Shown: piece after piece, positions 61,124 to 64,000 of the stretch
How positions within the stretch are numbered: position 1 is the stretch's first letter
Layout of the letters: every line of letters begins with the position of its first letter
Assembly (NCBI GenBank): GCA_016180855.1
Contig: JACPAL010000004.1
Span: forward strand, 61,907-125,906
Length of the DNA stretch: 64,000 bases
From: Deltaproteobacteria bacterium
Lineage (GTDB): Bacteria > UBA10199 > JACPAL01
Direction of reading: 5' to 3'
Position numbers and translations under genes: made by a program
Notes under the pieces: generated by a model
What the model was told of the DNA's origin: nothing
What the model saw: the letters and a program-made list of their open reading frames with translations, nothing else
Database searches by the model: none

Positions 61124-61197
61124 CGCGCCTGGCAGGATTCGAACCTGCGACCCTCAGATTCGAAGTCTGATGCTCTAATCCTCTGAGCTACAGGCGC
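61124..61197 (-). tRNA. tRNA-Arg (anticodon TCG)
   Basis: Minus strand: acceptor GCGCCTG/CAGGCGC, D arm GCTC-AGAGGATTA-GAGC, anticodon stem TCAGA/TCTGA with loop CTTCGAA giving TCG (reads CGA), and T arm GCAGG-TTCGAAT-CCTGC. All stems pair perfectly. CCA is not encoded. Confidence 0.95.
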
Positions 61198-61353
61198 ATT
61201 AGTTACGAGAGTCGGATTGTGCGCAAGCGGTTTGCAGAAAAATGCTGCTATTTAAGGGGGAACATGAAATAAGCACCCTTCATGATCTATAGGAAAATCA
61301 AACCAATCTCGATCTTGGTTTTTTTGGCCCTTTTGGAGGCCGGAAAGGTGACA

Positions 61354-61851
61354 ATGGCAGACATAAAATTTACTGAACCAAAACAGCCGCTCAAAGAAGT
61401 TCAAAAGTACACGAAGGCTATCCTCCATTCTGAGAAGGGGGATATCACCCTTGAGCTGTACCCGAAGGAGGCCCCCCTTACCGTCACTAACTTTGTGAAT
61501 CTCTCGAAGGGAGGTTTTTATAACAACCTTACCTTTCATCGGGTCGTTGAGAATTTTGTCATTCAGGGGGGAGATCCGGAAGGGACAGGAGCGGGAGGAC
61601 CTGGTTATAATTTGCCAGCGGAGATCAAAAATAACCCCCACAAACATGTGGAGGGGGCGTTGGCGACCGCCCGTCTGGGAGATCAGGTGAACCCGGAGAA
61701 ACGTTCCAGCGGGAGTCAGTTTTATATCACCCTTGCGGCTACACCGTTCCTGGATGGCAACTATACCGTTTTTGGGAAGGTCACCTCCGGGATGGATGTT
61801 GTGAAAAAGATCCGCGTGGGGGACAAGATCAACGGCATTGAGATTCCGTAG
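61354..61851 (+). CDS. ppiB: Cyclophilin-type peptidyl-prolyl cis-trans isomerase
   Basis: 165 residues from the ATG at 61354, preferred for its GGAAAGGTGACA site. An ATG at 61282 would add a signal-like segment (KPISILVFLALLEAG), and a periplasmic form cannot be excluded. Cyclophilin motifs: LELYPKEAPLTVTNFVNL, FHRVVENFVIQGGDPEGTG (catalytic Arg and Gln), LATARLGDQVNPEKRSSGSQFYI and FLDGNYTVFGKVTSGMDVV. It speeds proline isomerisation during folding. The family's Trp drug-binding position reads His/other here, as in many bacterial forms. Confidence 0.93.
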   Translation: MADIKFTEPKQPLKEVQKYTKAILHSEKGDITLELYPKEAPLTVTNFVNLSKGGFYNNLTFHRVVENFVIQGGDPEGTGAGGPGYNLPAEIKNNPHKHVEGALATARLGDQVNPEKRSSGSQFYITLAATPFLDGNYTVFGKVTSGMDVVKKIRVGDKINGIEIP

Positions 61852-62022
61852 CATAATCCTTATCAGCATTCGAAACTGCCCCCTTTGGGGCTCTAAACGC
61901 CATGACCACGCATATTTGACGTAAGCTACTGCCATGGAATCGTTGTCTTTATTGTGAAAGATCAGAAATCCTATTTTAACAGATTGCAGCTTTATCTGAT
62001 TCGATCTAAAGATGCAGACACT

Positions 62023-62436
62023 ATGACAGAATATAAAATGATGGACGAAGTGATTGGCTACTGTACAAAATGCAAACTCGAACTGAATCAGCGGATCATT
62101 CGGGTAGAGGCGGGTCGCCCCAAAAGGGCTCTCTGCTTAACCTGCAATACCGAGCGGAGCTATCGCAAATCAGCCCCTGCCAAAGCTGGTGAGGGGAAGG
62201 TGCGGAGTCAGCGAACGTCATCTTCCCAGAGGGATCAAGAAGCGGAATGGCGCGCAAAACTTGGCCGGCAAAATAAAACACCAAAAGCTTATGCCATGGA
62301 TAAGACTTATTTGCTGGATGACCATATTGAGCATCGGCTCTTCGGTGTGGGACTGGTTGTAAGTTTGGTTCACCCCGGCAAAATAAATGTCTTTTTTCAG
62401 GATGGGCTCAAGACCATGAAGTGCGGTCTTATCTGA
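62023..62436 (+). CDS. Small zinc-ribbon protein with C-terminal barrel-like motif
   Basis: 137 residues from the ATG at 62023. N-terminal CTKC and CLTC pairs (residues ~14-17 and ~38-41) form a likely zinc ribbon. A charged linker follows. The C-terminal ~40 residues (HRLFGVGLVVSLVHPGKINV) match the FGxGxV small-barrel motif seen at the C-terminus of UvrD-type helicases and in CarD-like domains, which bind RNA polymerase or nucleic acid. A regulatory or RNA-polymerase-linked role is possible. No named family is certain. Confidence 0.72.
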   Translation: MTEYKMMDEVIGYCTKCKLELNQRIIRVEAGRPKRALCLTCNTERSYRKSAPAKAGEGKVRSQRTSSSQRDQEAEWRAKLGRQNKTPKAYAMDKTYLLDDHIEHRLFGVGLVVSLVHPGKINVFFQDGLKTMKCGLI

Positions 62437-62949
62437 TTATTCAGTTTGAATGATGACTGTAGAGACGGGTGAGCAATGGGAGCCCCCCGCAGGAGGGTTC
62501 TCGTCAATTCTTCTTTTCTCGATCCAACGGATTTCAGCAGTCGAATAAACCCCTCCCTTGCGAATATCTTTTTTGGTGAAATTTTGTGCACAGGCGAAGG
62601 TGATCTCTTCCATCAAAAAAAAGACAATACCTGCAGTAACCGCAGCAACAACTAATGAAATATTTCTTCTTCTGATCAGTCTTGTTGCCATAGCAAACCC
62701 GATACTAGTCACAGCGGTTGATGTTAGGATTGCAAAACGTCGATCCCATTTTAGATAAGCCTCAGGGTTTGTAATACGATAGTAATCTCGGAACCACGCC
62801 TGTGTAGTGACTTCACCCGCTATCCATCGATATTCGCGTCGACGAACTTTCTCACAATCACCCCGCACGGTCGTATCCCATGGGTCACTCATCTGTTCTT
62901 GTCTCACATATTTCAGGCCAGGAACATTACTTAGTGAGCCTTTGGGCAT
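62437..62949 (-). CDS. Unknown protein with two membrane segments
   Basis: 170 residues from the ATG at 62949, preferred for GGGAGGGG 5 nt upstream. Two hydrophobic helices (ILTSTAVTSIGFAMATRLI; ISLVVAAVTAGIVFFLME) lie in the middle, and the soluble ends contain several cysteines. The first ~65 residues include a WFRDYYRITNPEAYLKW segment. No family recognised. It converges directly, without a gap, on the zinc-ribbon gene. Confidence 0.6.
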   Translation of the reverse strand: MPKGSLSNVPGLKYVRQEQMSDPWDTTVRGDCEKVRRREYRWIAGEVTTQAWFRDYYRITNPEAYLKWDRRFAILTSTAVTSIGFAMATRLIRRRNISLVVAAVTAGIVFFLMEEITFACAQNFTKKDIRKGGVYSTAEIRWIEKRRIDENPPAGGSHCSPVSTVIIQTE

Positions 62950-63163
62950 AACCACCCCTCCCAGAATTCCACAATTGACATCTCTAATGAATTCTTCTGT
63001 CTGTTTTTTTTGGAGTCGACTGAAAGTTATCTATGGTGTGTAAAATTACTCTTTGAGGGCATTTTTTGTACTCTGGAAAAGTACGGACAAGGACAGGGTG
63101 GATTAACGGTTGAATTTTCAACCCCAAACCACTAGAGATCCCGACTTGATCTTGAACCAATAT

Positions 63164-63241
63164 GGTGGGCTTAGTTCAGCTGGTTAGAACGCCAGGTTGT
63201 GGCCCTGGAGGTCATCGGTTCGAATCCGATAGCCCACCCCA
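63164..63241 (+). tRNA. tRNA-His (anticodon GTG)
   Basis: The extra 5' G (63164) and C73 typical of tRNA-His are present. Acceptor GTGGGCT/AGCCCAC, D arm GTTC-AGCTGGTTA-GAAC, anticodon stem CCAGG/CCTGG with loop TTGTGGC giving GTG, T arm ATCGG-TTCGAAT-CCGAT, and an encoded CCA at 63239-63241. The 3' end is antisense to the end of a serine recombinase fragment. Confidence 0.95.
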
Positions 63242-63877
63242 ATTTTCAAAATCGGCCGTGGCGGCCAGAAGCCGCCACGGCAAAGTGTATTCAAAACGCA
63301 GGGTTTTCGCCGCCAGCCGGAAGTTCGAGCCGATCTTTTTGGCTGTTTCTTTGAGGGATTCTAAATTTCCATTGGCCGCCACCTGATGGGCCTGGTGAGC
63401 CGCTTCCAGGAATTCCCGGCAAGGTTCGAGCCAACCGATTGCCCCCTGCTCTAACTGCTTCAATTTCTCCTCCAACCCAACCTTGGATTTGAGCAGGGCC
63501 TCTTTTTTGGTCTGATATTCTGCCTTTTCGATAAGCCCCTCTAAATGGGCATCCAAAAGCCGATCGAGCTTGACCTGGAGTTCAGGGAGCTTCTCAGCAA
63601 GCTCGATCTTCATTTCGGCAATCGGTTGGCTCGTTGTGTCCCGCTCCTTGGCCCATTCGGCCAGCATCTTTTGAAAGACAGGGGGAGGCAGAGCGACCTT
63701 GGAAATCCCGGCTTGGATTTGCTGAACCAGATTTTCCTCACGGACATACGGTTCAGCACATGACTCTCTTTTCTTTGTGCAACGGTAATAGTGATGACCT
63801 TTTTGTCGCTCTGCCGTTATCGAGCAACCGCACGCAGAACAAGAGGCAAGGCCAAGGAAGTTGCCTATTAGGAACAA
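63212..63877 (-). pseudogene. Truncated large serine recombinase (C-terminal part)
   Basis: 221 residues. It starts inside the recombinase zinc-ribbon domain: CSACGCSITAERQKGHHYYR with CTKKRESC gives the usual four Cys. A coiled-coil-rich C-terminal domain follows (EKLKQLEQGAIGWLEPCREF, AAHQAHQVAANGN). The catalytic Ser domain and the recombinase domain are missing, and no frame to the right supplies them, so this is a remnant. The last codons (GGLSDSNR and the stop) are read from within the tRNA-His gene, which indicates integration at that tRNA's 3' end. Confidence 0.85.
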
Positions 63878-63967
63878 AAAAAGTTAGGTCCCATAAGTCT
63901 ACATGCTTATCTATTATTTGTACCAATTGACAAAAAGATATGCTACTCCTGGTCTGAAGGAGGAAAT

Positions 63968-64000
63968 ATGGAATCCAAATACAAGAGGATGAAAGGGCAG
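63968..64000 (+). CDS. Start of an ORF running off the right edge
   Basis: An ATG with a strong GAAGGAGGAAAT site begins MESKYKRMKGQ before the window ends. A TTGTAC / TATGCT pair with 15-nt spacing lies about 25-50 nt upstream and is a possible promoter. Product unknown. Confidence 0.5.
   Translation, partial: MESKYKRMKGQ

Noticed and set aside
61252..61935. A 227-codon open frame on the minus strand opposite the cyclophilin.
   Set aside because: The cyclophilin motifs are complete on the plus strand, and the antisense frame lacks a ribosome site and any domain.
1..64000. CRISPR array.
   Set aside because: No run of regularly spaced direct repeats was seen, and no cas gene is present.

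Overview
The window is a chromosomal stretch of a Gram-negative bacterium with an outer membrane. Lipoprotein signal peptides, a TolC-type outer-membrane protein, a tripartite RND efflux system and probable outer-membrane barrels all point that way. The organism is probably an uncultured lineage of the former Deltaproteobacteria or Bdellovibrionota type. This placement is inference: it rests on a TIGR02147-family gene, many Cys-rich, calcium-repeat and lipoprotein ORFs of unknown function, dense tail-to-head gene packing and tRNAs that mostly lack an encoded CCA. No rRNA is present to settle it.

Region 1 (1-14678, minus strand) is one long, tightly packed gene run of eight genes with 4-nt overlaps and gaps of 4-62 nt. 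It encodes lipoproteins, a probable outer-membrane barrel, membrane proteins and two giant exported proteins of 1375 and 1352 residues. None has a recognisable function; the run looks like a cell-surface apparatus. Region 2 (14.9-23.8 kb) is housekeeping: a NadD-like adenylyltransferase carrying a repeat-derived insertion, NAD kinase, the PPDK/PEP-synthase regulator, RmuC, glutaredoxin, and a peptidoglycan trio of NagZ, DacB (PBP4-like) and an MltD-like transglycosylase.

Region 3 (24-34 kb) holds a lipoprotein, an orphan TRAP substrate-binding protein and a second exported-protein operon on the minus strand. That operon contains a YCF48-like repeat plus LamG-like protein, a 708-residue unknown, an HETTH-motif putative zinc peptidase and a Pro-rich tailed protein; a DUF1178 gene follows it. 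Region 4 (34.7-40.7 kb) is a cus/czc-type heavy-metal efflux operon (small Cys/His protein, TolC, membrane fusion protein, RND pump). A tRNA-Val follows.

Region 5 (41-52 kb) is an amine and amino-acid catabolism block. It contains an exported nucleoside-phosphorylase-like protein, a lipid-anchored FAD amine oxidase, a class III aminotransferase and two aldehyde dehydrogenases. Divergent from these lie an EamA permease, a saccharopine-dehydrogenase-like enzyme and an NSS-family Na+ symporter with a 33-residue MetS-like small subunit. YacG and tRNA-Gly close it.

Region 6 (52.5-57.3 kb) is a defence-type island beside tRNA-Gly: a TOTE-type primase-helicase fusion, a DEDD exonuclease and an AbiEi/AbiEii toxin-antitoxin pair with a perfect palindromic operator. 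Region 7 (57.7-64 kb) has a lipoprotein/TIGR02147 pair, several unknown small proteins, a cyclophilin, tRNA-Arg, and a truncated serine recombinase whose 3' end lies inside tRNA-His. Palindromic dispersed repeats occur throughout, and two of them sit in frame inside coding sequences.
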